The notes below the pieces were generated by a model that saw only the letters and a program-made list of their open reading frames with translations, made no database searches and was not told where the DNA came from. 64,000 nt of DNA from HLUCCA09 sp039822045 (lineage in GTDB: Bacteria > Pseudomonadota > Alphaproteobacteria > Rhodobacterales > Rhodobacteraceae). The stretch covers positions 62,001 through 126,000 of the forward strand of contig JBCBMY010000001.1 of assembly GCA_039822045.1 (NCBI GenBank). Reading direction: 5' to 3'. Below, piece by piece: positions 9,018 to 18,414 of the stretch. Every line of letters begins with the position of its first letter. Within the stretch, counting starts at the first letter, position 1. Made by a program: the position numbers and the translations under genes.

Positions 9018-9971
9018 CTAGCGTCGCGCGTCGAAGACGAACCCAAGAAGGTTCAGAAGGATCTGAGCGGCGAGGATCGCCGTGACCCCGGCCGGATCGT
9101 AGTCGGGCGCGACCTCGACCAGATCGACCCCGATAATCGGATGCGCCTGGGCAACCGCCTGCAAGAGCTCTAGCACCTCGTAATAGTGAAACCCGCCGTG
9201 CGAGGGCGTGCCGGTCCCTGGCGCAATCGAGGGGCAGAAGGCGTCGATGTCGAGTGTGATGTAGACCGGCGCGCCCGCAGGCAGGCGCGCCCCCACGCCC
9301 ACGGGGCCCAGCGCCCGCGCCTGCCGGACCGAAAGGATGTCGGAGCCCCGGGCGCGTGCGTCCTGATACCCTTCCCGCGTGGTCGAGCTCACATTGCGGA
9401 TGCCCACCTGCGTCAGGCCCGACACCCAGGGCAGTTCCGAGGCGCGCCGCATCGGGTTGCCATGCCCGTGCCGCACCCTGTGCCGCACATCCACGAAGTC
9501 GAGATGCGCGTCGATTTGAAGGACATGGAACGGTGCCGCCCCTTCAAAGGCGCGAAGGCAAGGAATGTTGACCGAGTGATCGCCGCCGATCACCACCGGC
9601 AGCGCGCCGGCCGCCAGCGCGGCCCGCACGCCGGTCTCGATATTGGCATGGCTCGCTTCGGTGTCGGTATGAACGATGTCGGCGTCGCCCATATCCACGA
9701 TCCGCACAGTGCCGGGCAGGTAGGTCCGGTCGTCCTCGTGGTCATAGGCGCCCGCATGGCCGAAGCTGAAGAGCGTCGACGCCTCGCGCACCGCCCGCGG
9801 CCCGAACCGTGCGCCCGCGCGATACTGGGTGCCGAAGTCGAAGGGCGCGCCGAGCACCGCAACGTCAGCATCGAGAGCGTCCCAGTCGGGCGCGTAGGGG
9901 CGCTTGGCGAAGGTCGGCAGCCCCACAAAAGGCAGGTTGAGCCGCCCGGTATCGTACGTGTTGCCCACCAT
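9018..9971 (-). CDS. speB: Agmatinase / ureohydrolase family protein
   Basis: A 317-residue binuclear-manganese ureohydrolase. The metal ligands are visible in GGDHS, in DAHLDF and in the DIDAFCPSIAPGTGTP segment; PGTGTP-HGG is typical of the agmatinase branch. It would hydrolyse agmatine to putrescine and urea, or a related guanidino compound; substrate choice in this family cannot be settled from sequence. It is divergent from guaB with 290 bp between them, which should hold both promoters. Confidence 0.88.
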   Translation of the reverse strand: MVGNTYDTGRLNLPFVGLPTFAKRPYAPDWDALDADVAVLGAPFDFGTQYRAGARFGPRAVREASTLFSFGHAGAYDHEDDRTYLPGTVRIVDMGDADIVHTDTEASHANIETGVRAALAAGALPVVIGGDHSVNIPCLRAFEGAAPFHVLQIDAHLDFVDVRHRVRHGHGNPMRRASELPWVSGLTQVGIRNVSSTTREGYQDARARGSDILSVRQARALGPVGVGARLPAGAPVYITLDIDAFCPSIAPGTGTPSHGGFHYYEVLELLQAVAQAHPIIGVDLVEVAPDYDPAGVTAILAAQILLNLLGFVFDARR

Positions 9972-10261
9972 CGCTCACTTCACCTATTGCCGCCTGCGCC
10001 GGCCATGAGCCTTTCAAAGCATGGCGCCCTGGGCAAGCGCCGGCCGATGTAGGGGCCGCACCGATCCGCAACGCTCTCGGCCGTCCCACGGGCCGCCGCG
10101 CGCATCCCCTCAATCCGCGCGACATGGAGTGCACAGAGCCCCGCACTCCCCACACAATGTGCCGAACGGCGGCACCCGCCGCGCCATGTTTGCACGCCCT
10201 TTCCCCCTCCCGCGATCCGTGCAAGAAGCCACCGCCAACCGATCTGCCCGAGGAGAAGGCC

Positions 10262-11719
10262 ATGGAGATTCGCGAGGCGCTCACCTTCGACGACGTCCTT
10301 CTGGTTCCCGCCAGAAGCCAGGTGCTGCCGGCAGAGGCCGACACACGGACGCGCGTCACCCGCTCCATCGCGCTCAACATCCCCTTGCTCTCGTCGGCCA
10401 TGGATACGGTGACCGAAGCGCGGATGGCGATCGCCATGGCCCAGGCCGGCGGGATGGGTGTGATCCATCGCAATCTCGACGTGGACGCCCAGCAAAAAGA
10501 GGTGCGACGGGTCAAGCGCTTCGAGAGCGGTATCGTCTACAACCCCGTCACGCTGCACCCCGATCAGACTCTGGCCGATGCCAAGGCTCTTCAGGAACGC
10601 TACCGCATCACGGGCTTTCCGGTGGTCGACGATGCAGAGCGCGTTGTGGGGATCGTGACGAACCGCGACATGCGCTTTGCTCACAACGATGCCACGCCGA
10701 TCCGCACGATGATGACGTCCGACAATCTGGCGATGCTAGAAGAGCCCGCCGACCATGCCGAGGCCAAGAGCCTGATGGAGGCGCGCCGGATCGAGAAACT
10801 CCTCGTCGTCAGCAAGGAGGGCAAGCTGACCGGCCTTCTCACCCTGAAGGACATCGAGATGGCGGTGCTGAACCCCGGCGCCTGCAAAGACGAACTGGGC
10901 CGCCTGCGCGTGGCCGCGGCAACGACGGTGGGCGATGCCGGCTTCGAGCGCTCCGAGGCGCTGATCGACGCCGGCTGCGACCTGATCGTGGTGGACACCG
11001 CCCACGGCCATTCCGAGGGCGTCGCGCGCGCGGTCGAGCGGATCAAGCGCGCGTCGAACGAAGTGCAGGTTCTGGCTGGCAACGTGGCGACGGGCGAGGC
11101 CACCCGGGCCCTCATCGATGCGGGCGCCGACGGGGTCAAAGTGGGCATCGGGCCGGGCTCGATCTGCACCACGCGCATGGTGGCCGGCGTGGGCGTGCCG
11201 CAGCTCACCGCGATCATGGATTGCGCGGCGGCCGCGCACGACCGGGGCGACGTGCCGGTCATCGCCGATGGCGGGATCAAGTTTTCGGGCGATTTTGCCA
11301 AGGCCATCGCCGCCGGTGCGTCCTGCGCGATGGTCGGCTCGATGATCGCAGGCACCGACGAGAGCCCGGGTGAGGTCATCCTCTACCAGGGCCGGAGTTT
11401 CAAAGCCTATCGCGGGATGGGGTCGATGGGTGCAATGGCGCGCGGCTCGGCCGACCGCTATTTCCAGAAAGACGCGGCCTCCGACAAGCTCGTGCCCGAA
11501 GGCATCGAGGGCCAAGTGCCGTACAAGGGCCCTGCAACGGCCGTCATCCACCAGCTCGTCGGCGGGCTTCGCGCCGCCATGGGCTATACCGGCTGCGAAA
11601 CGGTCGAGGATATGCGCCGCAATTGCGACTTCGTGCGCATCACCAATGCCGGGCTCAAGGAAAGCCATGTCCACGACGTTCAGATCACGCGCGAGGCGCC
11701 CAATTACCGGATGGGCTGA
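10262..11719 (+). CDS. guaB: Inosine-5'-monophosphate dehydrogenase
   Basis: A 485-residue enzyme converting IMP to XMP with NAD+, the committed step of GMP synthesis. The catalytic loop GSICTTR places the nucleophile at Cys302. Two CBS modules lie at about residues 90-205, and the C-terminal GMGSMGAM flap is intact. The start at 10262 gives the standard N-terminus MEIREALTFDDVLL and follows GAGGAGAAGG; the upstream in-frame extension has no family match. Expression may respond to purines, but I saw no obvious operator in the region upstream. Confidence 0.96.
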   Translation: MEIREALTFDDVLLVPARSQVLPAEADTRTRVTRSIALNIPLLSSAMDTVTEARMAIAMAQAGGMGVIHRNLDVDAQQKEVRRVKRFESGIVYNPVTLHPDQTLADAKALQERYRITGFPVVDDAERVVGIVTNRDMRFAHNDATPIRTMMTSDNLAMLEEPADHAEAKSLMEARRIEKLLVVSKEGKLTGLLTLKDIEMAVLNPGACKDELGRLRVAAATTVGDAGFERSEALIDAGCDLIVVDTAHGHSEGVARAVERIKRASNEVQVLAGNVATGEATRALIDAGADGVKVGIGPGSICTTRMVAGVGVPQLTAIMDCAAAAHDRGDVPVIADGGIKFSGDFAKAIAAGASCAMVGSMIAGTDESPGEVILYQGRSFKAYRGMGSMGAMARGSADRYFQKDAASDKLVPEGIEGQVPYKGPATAVIHQLVGGLRAAMGYTGCETVEDMRRNCDFVRITNAGLKESHVHDVQITREAPNYRMG

Positions 11720-11839
11720 TCGGGGCCTCGGAGTGTGCGGCGGCGATCTGACCCTGCACGAGATCTCGGCGCGCGCCCGCAAGAGCGCGACGGAGCAACT
11801 CAGGCATACCACGCCGGACCAACCCGCCGGTTTGGGGCG

Positions 11840-13006
11840 ATGACGCCGCCCGCGCGCCTCGCTGCGGCTGCAGACATCCTCGACGCCATTGCCGGTAGCA
11901 AGGCGGCCGAGCAGGTCCTGACCACCTGGGCCCGCCAAAACCGCTATGCCGGCTCCAAGGACAGGGCGGCGATCCGCGACCACGTGTACGACGTCATCCG
12001 CCAGTGGCGATCCCTCGCCGCGCGCGGTGGCGGCGAAAGCGGGCGCGCCCTGACCCTCGGCCTTCTGCGCGCCTCTGGCGAAGACCCGGACGCCTGGTTC
12101 ACCGGCGTCGGCCACGCGCCGCACACCTTGAGCGACGCCGAGCGCGCCACCGGCCGCGCGCCCACCGCGGAAGAAGCGCTCGACTTGCCTGAATGGCTTC
12201 TTCCGATGCTGCGCGACAGCCTGGGCGATGCCCTCGGCTCGGTCGCCGCCGCCCTTGCCGCGCGGGCCGATCTCTTCCTGCGCTGGCATGCCGGACGCAC
12301 CGATGCCGCCCGCGCCATCGCGGCCCTCGCCGAGGATGGCGTGGTCGCCGAGCCACATCCCATGGCCCGCACCGCGCTGCGCGTCACCGAGGGTGCGCGT
12401 CGCGTGCACTTGGCCCGCGCCTATCGCGATGGCCTTGTCGAGATTCAGGACGTCGCGAGCCAGGCCGTGGCGGAGGCGCTTCCCGTTCCACCCGGAGTGA
12501 CCGTGCTGGACTATTGCGCCGGGGGCGGCGGCAAGGCGCTTGCGCTGGCCGCCCGGGGCGCGCGCGTTGTGGCTCACGACGCCGATCCCCGCCGCATGGC
12601 CGACCTCGCTCCGCGGGCCGCGCGGGCGGGCACGCCGGTTGAGACGCTTGCCACCGCCGAGGTCCCGTACCGCGCGCCCTTCGAACTTGTGGTTCTCGAT
12701 GTGCCCTGCTCGGGGTCGGGCGCGTGGCGCCGCCAGCCCGACGCAAAATGGCGGCTGACCCCCGAGCGGCTCGCGGCCCTGACCGAGATTCAGACCGAGA
12801 TCCTTAACGCGGCATCAGGCTACGTCACGCCGGGCGGGCACCTGGCCTACATCACATGCTCGATCCTGCCGCCCGAGAACACGGGCCAGATCGATCGCTT
12901 CCTTGCGGCACAGGGCAAAGGCTTCACCCCGACACTTTCGCGACGCTTTCTGCCTGGCGACGGCGGTGATGGATTTTTCCTTTGCCTGATGCGGGCGAAT
13001 GCGTGA
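11840..13006 (+). CDS. RsmB/NOP-family SAM-dependent RNA m5C methyltransferase
   Basis: A 388-residue protein with the class I methyltransferase core. Motif I is DYCAGGGGKALALAARG (about residues 223-239). The two cysteines that define RNA m5C methyltransferases are both present, in VPCSGSG (motif IV) and in YITCSI (motif VI). The target is probably rRNA, but cytosine position cannot be assigned. The N-terminal domain is short compared with RsmB proper. The ATG at 11840 was chosen because MTPPARLAAAADILDAI matches the start of this family; upstream in-frame residues look like untranslated sequence. Confidence 0.87.
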   Translation: MTPPARLAAAADILDAIAGSKAAEQVLTTWARQNRYAGSKDRAAIRDHVYDVIRQWRSLAARGGGESGRALTLGLLRASGEDPDAWFTGVGHAPHTLSDAERATGRAPTAEEALDLPEWLLPMLRDSLGDALGSVAAALAARADLFLRWHAGRTDAARAIAALAEDGVVAEPHPMARTALRVTEGARRVHLARAYRDGLVEIQDVASQAVAEALPVPPGVTVLDYCAGGGGKALALAARGARVVAHDADPRRMADLAPRAARAGTPVETLATAEVPYRAPFELVVLDVPCSGSGAWRRQPDAKWRLTPERLAALTEIQTEILNAASGYVTPGGHLAYITCSILPPENTGQIDRFLAAQGKGFTPTLSRRFLPGDGGDGFFLCLMRANA

Positions 13007-13043
13007 CGTTGGGCACACGCTAAACTTGTTTCGACCAGCGTGT

Positions 13044-13058
13044 TTAAGGGCTCCTTAA
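13044..13058. promoter_or_regulatory. Candidate CtrA box (TTAA-N7-TTAA) upstream of cckA
   Basis: TTAA at 13044-13047 and TTAA at 13055-13058 are separated by exactly seven bases, the full consensus for the alphaproteobacterial response regulator CtrA. It lies about 50-65 bp before the cckA start. TTAA is rare in this GC-rich window, and no other exact TTAA-N7-TTAA was noticed. The regulatory link to CtrA is inferred. Confidence 0.6.
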
Positions 13059-13108
13059 CGAGTTCTGGCCGGAATGTGTAAGACCGATTCGACGTGAAGG
13101 GAGACGCC

Positions 13109-15463
13109 GTGCCGACCGCCGCCCGGACGACCGACAGCCTCGACCACGTGTCCGAGGCACAGGCGGGCTGGCCATGGGTTCTTATCGGGCTATCAGTCGT
13201 CCTGTGCGGCTCTTCCCTCCTCCTGCAGCAGCCTTGGCCGGCCGTGTTGCCCCTGGCCGCAGGGGCGAGCATCGCAACCGTTGGCCTTGTTCAGGGCATG
13301 TCGGCATGGCGCCGGCGCGGCAATGCCGCGCCCCCGACCGACCCGGTGGCCGGGGTGATCGAGCGTGATGCATCACCCAGCCTGATTGCCGATGCCGACG
13401 GAGTGGTGCGCGGGGCCAATGCCGCGGCCCGCGAACGGTTCAGCGAGCATGTGGGCGACACGCTCGCGCGCACCCTGCGGGATCTCATGGCCAACCCATC
13501 GGCCCTGTTGGCACGGCTGCAGACCCGGGCCGAGGCGCGCGGGGCCGCGCGCGAAGATGTGGTCACCCATCGCGGGCACATGCGCTTGTCGGTCCACCTT
13601 GCGTCGGAGGGCGTGTTCGTCTGGCGGCTTGAGGACCTGGCCGACCGTTCTGCTGCGGGGCGGGGCGTCGACGGGCTGAGCCTGCCGATGCTGACTGTGG
13701 GCAAGTCGGGTGCTGTCCTCTTCATGAACGAAGCGCTGCGGCGGATCGTGGGCGGGCGAGCCAAGACGCTCGACCGGATTTTCGACGATCTGCCCCTTCG
13801 CCCCTATGGCGAGCACGACATCAACGGCGTGGACGGGAAAGTGCGGGCGCGGGTCGTTCAGGTCGAAGGGGCTGCGGGGCGGCGCGAGGTGTTCCTGGTG
13901 CCGACAGCGGACGATACCGCGTCCGCGCCGGGCGCTCCACCTCCCTTGGGCGGGACGTCACCCACCCCCGAGGCTGCCGCATCAGATCTGCTCGAGAGCC
14001 TTCCGGTTGCGCTGGTCAAACTCACCGGCGACGGCGAGGTGCGCATGGCCAATCGGCTGGCGCGGGAGCTTTTGGGAGAAGAGGAATGCATCGGCAAACG
14101 CCTTCCCGCCCTTGTCGAGGGGGTCGGGCGCCCGATCCCCGAATGGCTTGCCGATGCCGCCAACGGCCGCGGCCTGCACAAGGCAGAGACCGCCCGCGCC
14201 AAGCGTCGCGACCGCGAAACGTTTGTGCAGGTGACGTTCGAACGGATCGCTGAGGGGGGCGAGACGCTGCTTCTGGCCGTTTTGAACGATGCCACCGAAC
14301 TCAAGACGCTCGAAGCGCAGTTCGTCCAGAGCCAGAAGATGCAGGCAATTGGCCAACTCGCCGGTGGTGTCGCCCACGATTTCAACAACCTACTCACGGC
14401 GATCTCCGGCCATTGCGATCTGCTGCTCCTGCGCCATGCGCCCGATGACCCGGACTATGCCGACCTTGTTCAGATCAACCAGAATGCCAATCGCGCGGCG
14501 AGCCTCGTCGGCCAGCTTCTGGCGTTCTCGCGCAAGCAGACGTTGCAGCTCGAGGCGGTGGATCTGAGCGACTCAATGGGCGAGCTGGCGCATCTGCTCA
14601 ACCGGCTGGTTGGCGAGAAGATCCATCTGACCGTGCACCACGATCCCGAACTGAAGCCTATCCGCGCCGACAAGCGCCAGCTCGAACAGGTCATCATGAA
14701 CCTCGTGGTGAATGCGCGCGACGCCATGCCCGATGGGGGCGAAGTGCGGATCGAAACCCAGACGCGCCGGCTGTCCGAGGCGTTCCGGCGGGACCGGGCC
14801 GAGGTGCCGGCCGGCGACTATGTCCTCGTTCGTGTGACCGACGAGGGCAAGGGCATCCCCGCCGAGAACCTGCCGAAGATCTTCGAACCCTTCTTCTCGA
14901 CCAAGAAGGTGGGTGAGGGAACGGGCCTCGGCCTCTCAACGGCCTATGGCATCGTCAAGCAGACAGGCGGGTTCATCTTCGCCGATTCCGTGATCGGCGA
15001 AGGGACGACCTTCACGCTCTTCTTTCCCGTCTACAACCCGCCGCCCACAGCGCCCGGTCCGACGGCCGAGGTCGAACGCAGCGGCCCGATCGGACAGGGC
15101 GAGGGCGTGGTACTCTTGGTGGAAGACGAGGCGCCGGTCCGGGCCTTTGCCTCACGCGCGCTGCGCATGCGCGGCTACACTGTGATCGAGGCCGAATGTG
15201 CCGAGGACGCCCTTTTGGCGCTTGAGGACGAGGACCTCAAGGTCGACGTCTTCGTGACCGACGTCATCATGCCCGGCATGGACGGGCCCAGCTGGGTACG
15301 CAAAGCGCTGGAAGACCGGCCCGACGCGAAGGTCGTCTTCGTCTCGGGCTATGCCGAGGAGAGCTTCTCCGACGCCCAACAGCGCATTCCCAACTCGGTA
15401 TTCCTGCCCAAGCCCTTTTCCCTCTCCGATCTGGCCGCAACCGTCCACGACCAGATCCACTGA
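13109..15463 (+). CDS. cckA: Hybrid sensor histidine kinase CckA
   Basis: A hybrid kinase of about 784 residues, the top of the CckA-ChpT-CtrA phosphorelay. Two membrane segments lie near residues 20-65, PAS-like domains follow, then the HisKA box with His423 in GVAHDFNNLLTAISGHCDLL, highly characteristic of CckA. The HATPase domain shows N-, G1- and G2-box motifs (VNARDAMP, DEGKGI, GTGLGLST). A C-terminal receiver carries the phospho-acceptor Asp718 in VTDVIMPGMDG. The GTG at 13109 was preferred over GTG 13094 because AAGGGAG lies five bases upstream of it. In R. capsulatus this relay controls motility and GTA production and release. A CtrA-type box precedes the gene. Confidence 0.93.
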   Translation: MPTAARTTDSLDHVSEAQAGWPWVLIGLSVVLCGSSLLLQQPWPAVLPLAAGASIATVGLVQGMSAWRRRGNAAPPTDPVAGVIERDASPSLIADADGVVRGANAAARERFSEHVGDTLARTLRDLMANPSALLARLQTRAEARGAAREDVVTHRGHMRLSVHLASEGVFVWRLEDLADRSAAGRGVDGLSLPMLTVGKSGAVLFMNEALRRIVGGRAKTLDRIFDDLPLRPYGEHDINGVDGKVRARVVQVEGAAGRREVFLVPTADDTASAPGAPPPLGGTSPTPEAAASDLLESLPVALVKLTGDGEVRMANRLARELLGEEECIGKRLPALVEGVGRPIPEWLADAANGRGLHKAETARAKRRDRETFVQVTFERIAEGGETLLLAVLNDATELKTLEAQFVQSQKMQAIGQLAGGVAHDFNNLLTAISGHCDLLLLRHAPDDPDYADLVQINQNANRAASLVGQLLAFSRKQTLQLEAVDLSDSMGELAHLLNRLVGEKIHLTVHHDPELKPIRADKRQLEQVIMNLVVNARDAMPDGGEVRIETQTRRLSEAFRRDRAEVPAGDYVLVRVTDEGKGIPAENLPKIFEPFFSTKKVGEGTGLGLSTAYGIVKQTGGFIFADSVIGEGTTFTLFFPVYNPPPTAPGPTAEVERSGPIGQGEGVVLLVEDEAPVRAFASRALRMRGYTVIEAECAEDALLALEDEDLKVDVFVTDVIMPGMDGPSWVRKALEDRPDAKVVFVSGYAEESFSDAQQRIPNSVFLPKPFSLSDLAATVHDQIH

Positions 15464-15520
15464 GGATGCGCGCGGCGGGAAGGGCCGACGGCGCGCCATG
15501 CTCCCCGCCGGACGCACAGG

Positions 15521-16777
15521 TCAACTGGAACGCAGCACCACCAGGGCATGCCGCTTCTTTCCGGCCGACAGCTTGACCGGGGCACCCAGGGCGTTGGCAT
15601 CCAGCATGAGGCCTGGATCGGTGAGCGCGCCGTCATCCAGCCGTGCGCCATTGTCCGCGATCAGCCGCTTGGCCTCCTTGCCAGACTTCGCAAGCCCCGT
15701 GCGCACGATCAACTGAACGACGGAAATCCCGTCGCCCACCTCGTCAGCACCAAGCTCAAGCGTCGGAAGATCGTCGCCCGTGCCACCCCGCTCAAACACC
15801 TCGCGCGCCGTCGCCTCCGCAGCCGCGGCCGCCTCCGGCCCATGCAGCAGCGTCGTCACTTCATTGGCCAGACGGATCTTTGCTTCGTTGATCTCGGCCC
15901 CGCCCAGGCTCCCCAGCCGCTCGCACTCGTCCACCGGCACTTCGGTGAACAGCTTCATGAACCGCCCCACATCCACGTCGGTGGTGTTGCGCCAGAACTG
16001 CCAGAACTCATAGGGCGACAGCATCCCGTCATCGAGCCACACCGCGCCGCCCTGGCTCTTGCCCATCTTGCGCCCGTCCGACGTGGTCAGGAGGGGCGTC
16101 GTCAGGCCAAAGATCTCGCGGTCGAGCACCCGCCGCGTCAGGTCGATCCCGTTGACGATATTCCCCCACTGATCCGACCCGCCCATTTGCAAACGGCAGC
16201 CATAGCGCCGGTTGAGCTCAAGGTAGTCGTAGGCCTGAAGGATCATGTAGTTGAACTCGAGAAAGCTGAGCGACTGTTCCCGGTCGAGCCGCGACTTCAC
16301 GCTCTCGAAACTCAGCATCCGGTTGACCGAGAAATGCCGCCCGATATCCCGCAGGAAATCGAGGTAGTTCAGCTCGTCGAGCCACTCCGCGTTGTTCAAC
16401 ATGAGGGCAGGCTGCGTGTCGGCCCCGTAATCGAGAAAGCGCGCGAACACCTTCTGCATGCCGGCAATGTTGGCCTCGATCGCGGCCGCATCGAGGAGCG
16501 GACGCTCGTCGGCACGAAACGACGGGTCCCCCACCTTGGTCGTCCCGCCGCCCATGAGCGTGATCGGCTGGTGGCCGGTCTTCTGCAGAAGCCGCAACAG
16601 CATGATATTCAACAGGTGGCCGACATGGAGCGAGGCCGCCGTCGCGTCATACCCGATATAGGCCGTCACCGGTCCCGCCTTCAGCACTTCGTCAAGGCCC
16701 TGCAGATCGGTGCAGTCCGCGAGAAAGCCACGCTCGATCAGCGCGGCAAGAAAGTCTGATTTCGGGTGGTATGTCAT
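15521..16777 (-). CDS. tyrS: Tyrosyl-tRNA synthetase
   Basis: A 418-residue class Ic aminoacyl-tRNA synthetase that charges tRNA-Tyr. The HIGH-equivalent reads HVGH in SLHVGHLLNIM and the KMSKS-equivalent reads KMGKS. An S4-like RNA-binding domain forms the C-terminus (about residues 350-418). Length is normal for bacterial TyrS. It converges with cckA across a 57-bp gap and diverges from anmK. Confidence 0.96.
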   Translation of the reverse strand: MTYHPKSDFLAALIERGFLADCTDLQGLDEVLKAGPVTAYIGYDATAASLHVGHLLNIMLLRLLQKTGHQPITLMGGGTTKVGDPSFRADERPLLDAAAIEANIAGMQKVFARFLDYGADTQPALMLNNAEWLDELNYLDFLRDIGRHFSVNRMLSFESVKSRLDREQSLSFLEFNYMILQAYDYLELNRRYGCRLQMGGSDQWGNIVNGIDLTRRVLDREIFGLTTPLLTTSDGRKMGKSQGGAVWLDDGMLSPYEFWQFWRNTTDVDVGRFMKLFTEVPVDECERLGSLGGAEINEAKIRLANEVTTLLHGPEAAAAAEATAREVFERGGTGDDLPTLELGADEVGDGISVVQLIVRTGLAKSGKEAKRLIADNGARLDDGALTDPGLMLDANALGAPVKLSAGKKRHALVVLRSS

Positions 16778-16839
16778 CGGCCACTGGTCCCTCGATGGTG
16801 CGCCACGCTATAGAGACGCAGCGGGGCAAGGGGAAGGGT

Positions 16840-17967
16840 ATGAAACGGCGCGATCTACCAGATGAACCGGTCCACGTGGCGGGCGCGATGTCGGGCACCT
16901 CGCTCGACGGGGTCGACGCCGCAATCATCCAGACGAACGGGCACACGATTGCGGCCCGAGGTCCGAGCCGGTATCGCGCCTACAGCGAGGAAGAACGCGC
17001 TACGCTCAAGGCCGCGCTCGGCACGTGGCACGGCGCCCCCGAGGCCGAGGCCGCGTCCCGCGTGGTCGAAGCCGCGCACGGCGAGGTCTTCGCTGACCTT
17101 CTTGCCGACGACGCGGCGGGCCCGGTGGCCCTGATCGGATTTCACGGCCAGACGCTGGCCCATGAACCCGGCGGGCGCGGCACCCATCAGGCCGGCGACG
17201 GCGCCCGGCTCGCCAGGGCGCTTGGGCTGCCGGTCGTTTGGGATTTCCGCAGCGCCGATGTCCGGCTGGGCGGGCAGGGGGCCCCGCTTGCGCCCGCCTA
17301 CCACTTTGCCATGGCGCGGCAGCTCGAGGTGCAGGCCCCGCTTGCGGTGCTGAACCTCGGCGGTGTTGGCAATCTCACCTGGATCGATCCGACCAAAGAG
17401 GCGCCGGAGGCGGACGGTGCCATTCTGGCTTTCGACACCGGGCCCGCCAACGCACCGCTCAACGATCTGATGCAGGGGCGGCTCGGGCGCCCGTGCGACA
17501 CAGACGGCGCGCTGGCCCGACAGGGCCAGGTTGACCCGGCCATCTTAGAGACCTTCGCCAGCCACGGCTATTTCGACATCGCGCCGCCGAAGTCGCTCGA
17601 CCGCGATGCGTTCTCCGACCTCCTGTCGCGGGTCGAGGGCCTGGCTGATGCCGACGCCGCCGCGACGCTGACGGCGGCTGTTGCCGCGGCCGTAATGCGG
17701 GGCGCCGAGCATTTTCCAAGCCCTGTGGCCCAGGTCCTCGTCACAGGCGGCGGGCGGAACAACCCGGTGATGATGGCGATGGTGGCCGAGGGCCTGGCGG
17801 CGCAGGTGATGCCGGTCGAGGATGTGGGTTTCGACGGCGACATGCTGGAGGCCGAGGCGTTTGCATTCCTGGCCGCGCGCGTGGTCGCCGGCCTGCCGAC
17901 GTCCTTTCCCGGGACAACGGGCGTGGCCGCCGCGGTGGGCGGCGGCGAGATCTCACGCCCCGCCTGA
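16840..17967 (+). CDS. anmK: Anhydro-N-acetylmuramic acid kinase
   Basis: A 375-residue kinase of cell-wall recycling that converts 1,6-anhydro-MurNAc to MurNAc-6-phosphate. The nucleotide-binding motif AMSGTSLDGVDAAI is near the N-terminus, and LAFDTGPANAPLNDLM and VLVTGGGRNNPVM mark the ASKHA fold. The ATG at 16840 was chosen because AGGGGAAGGG lies directly upstream and the family starts just before the AMSGTS motif; a longer reading from 16771 would overlap tyrS. The 3' end overlaps the convergent DUF985 gene by 15 bp. Confidence 0.93.
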   Translation: MKRRDLPDEPVHVAGAMSGTSLDGVDAAIIQTNGHTIAARGPSRYRAYSEEERATLKAALGTWHGAPEAEAASRVVEAAHGEVFADLLADDAAGPVALIGFHGQTLAHEPGGRGTHQAGDGARLARALGLPVVWDFRSADVRLGGQGAPLAPAYHFAMARQLEVQAPLAVLNLGGVGNLTWIDPTKEAPEADGAILAFDTGPANAPLNDLMQGRLGRPCDTDGALARQGQVDPAILETFASHGYFDIAPPKSLDRDAFSDLLSRVEGLADADAAATLTAAVAAAVMRGAEHFPSPVAQVLVTGGGRNNPVMMAMVAEGLAAQVMPVEDVGFDGDMLEAEAFAFLAARVVAGLPTSFPGTTGVAAAVGGGEISRPA

Positions 17968-18414
17968 TCCCACCGGAATGTCGAAGCCCGCCGGGGCAAG
18001 CTCAAAGCCCTCAAAGCGAAAGCCCGGCGACACGGTGCAGCCAACAAGAGACCACGCGCCCGTTGTCCGCGCCGCCTGCCAATGCCCCGTCGCCACGATC
18101 AGTTGCGGGCTCTGACCGGAAGCGAGATCCGGGCCCAGCACTGCTTCGCTGGCCGGACCGTCCGCTTCGGCCGCCCGGGACAGCACCAGCGGGGCGCCGG
18201 CATAAAAGTGCCAGATCTCGGTGGCGTCGACGCGATGCCAGTGGCTGCGTTGGCCCTCGGCGAGAAGGTAGTAGATCGCCGTGCCGGCAGGGCGCGCGTC
18301 GTCTGCGCGCGCCTCCACCCAGGTCTGCCGGTACCAGCCGCCTTCGGGGTGTGGGGCGAGGCCCAAGGCCTCGATCACCTGCTCCGCCGTCCACGTGGCC
18401 GCGGGCTGGCTCAT
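17953..18414 (-). CDS. DUF985 cupin-fold protein
   Basis: A 153-residue single-domain cupin of the DUF985 type. Family motifs include HPEGGWYRQTW near residue 22, AIYYLL near 47, HRVDATEIWHFYAG and GWSLVGCTVSPGF-like text (here AWSLVGCTVSPGF). The biochemical role of the family is not established. Its ATG overlaps the eno stop as ATGA, so translation is probably coupled to enolase. The 3' end overlaps anmK on the other strand by 15 bp. Confidence 0.88.
   Translation of the reverse strand: MSQPAATWTAEQVIEALGLAPHPEGGWYRQTWVEARADDARPAGTAIYYLLAEGQRSHWHRVDATEIWHFYAGAPLVLSRAAEADGPASEAVLGPDLASGQSPQLIVATGHWQAARTTGAWSLVGCTVSPGFRFEGFELAPAGFDIPVGSGGA

Noticed and set aside
10736..12577. Minus-strand open frame of 613 codons opposite guaB and the RNA methyltransferase
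   Set aside because: Composition is Arg/His/Gly-rich shadow sequence with no family motif, and both opposite-strand genes are clear.
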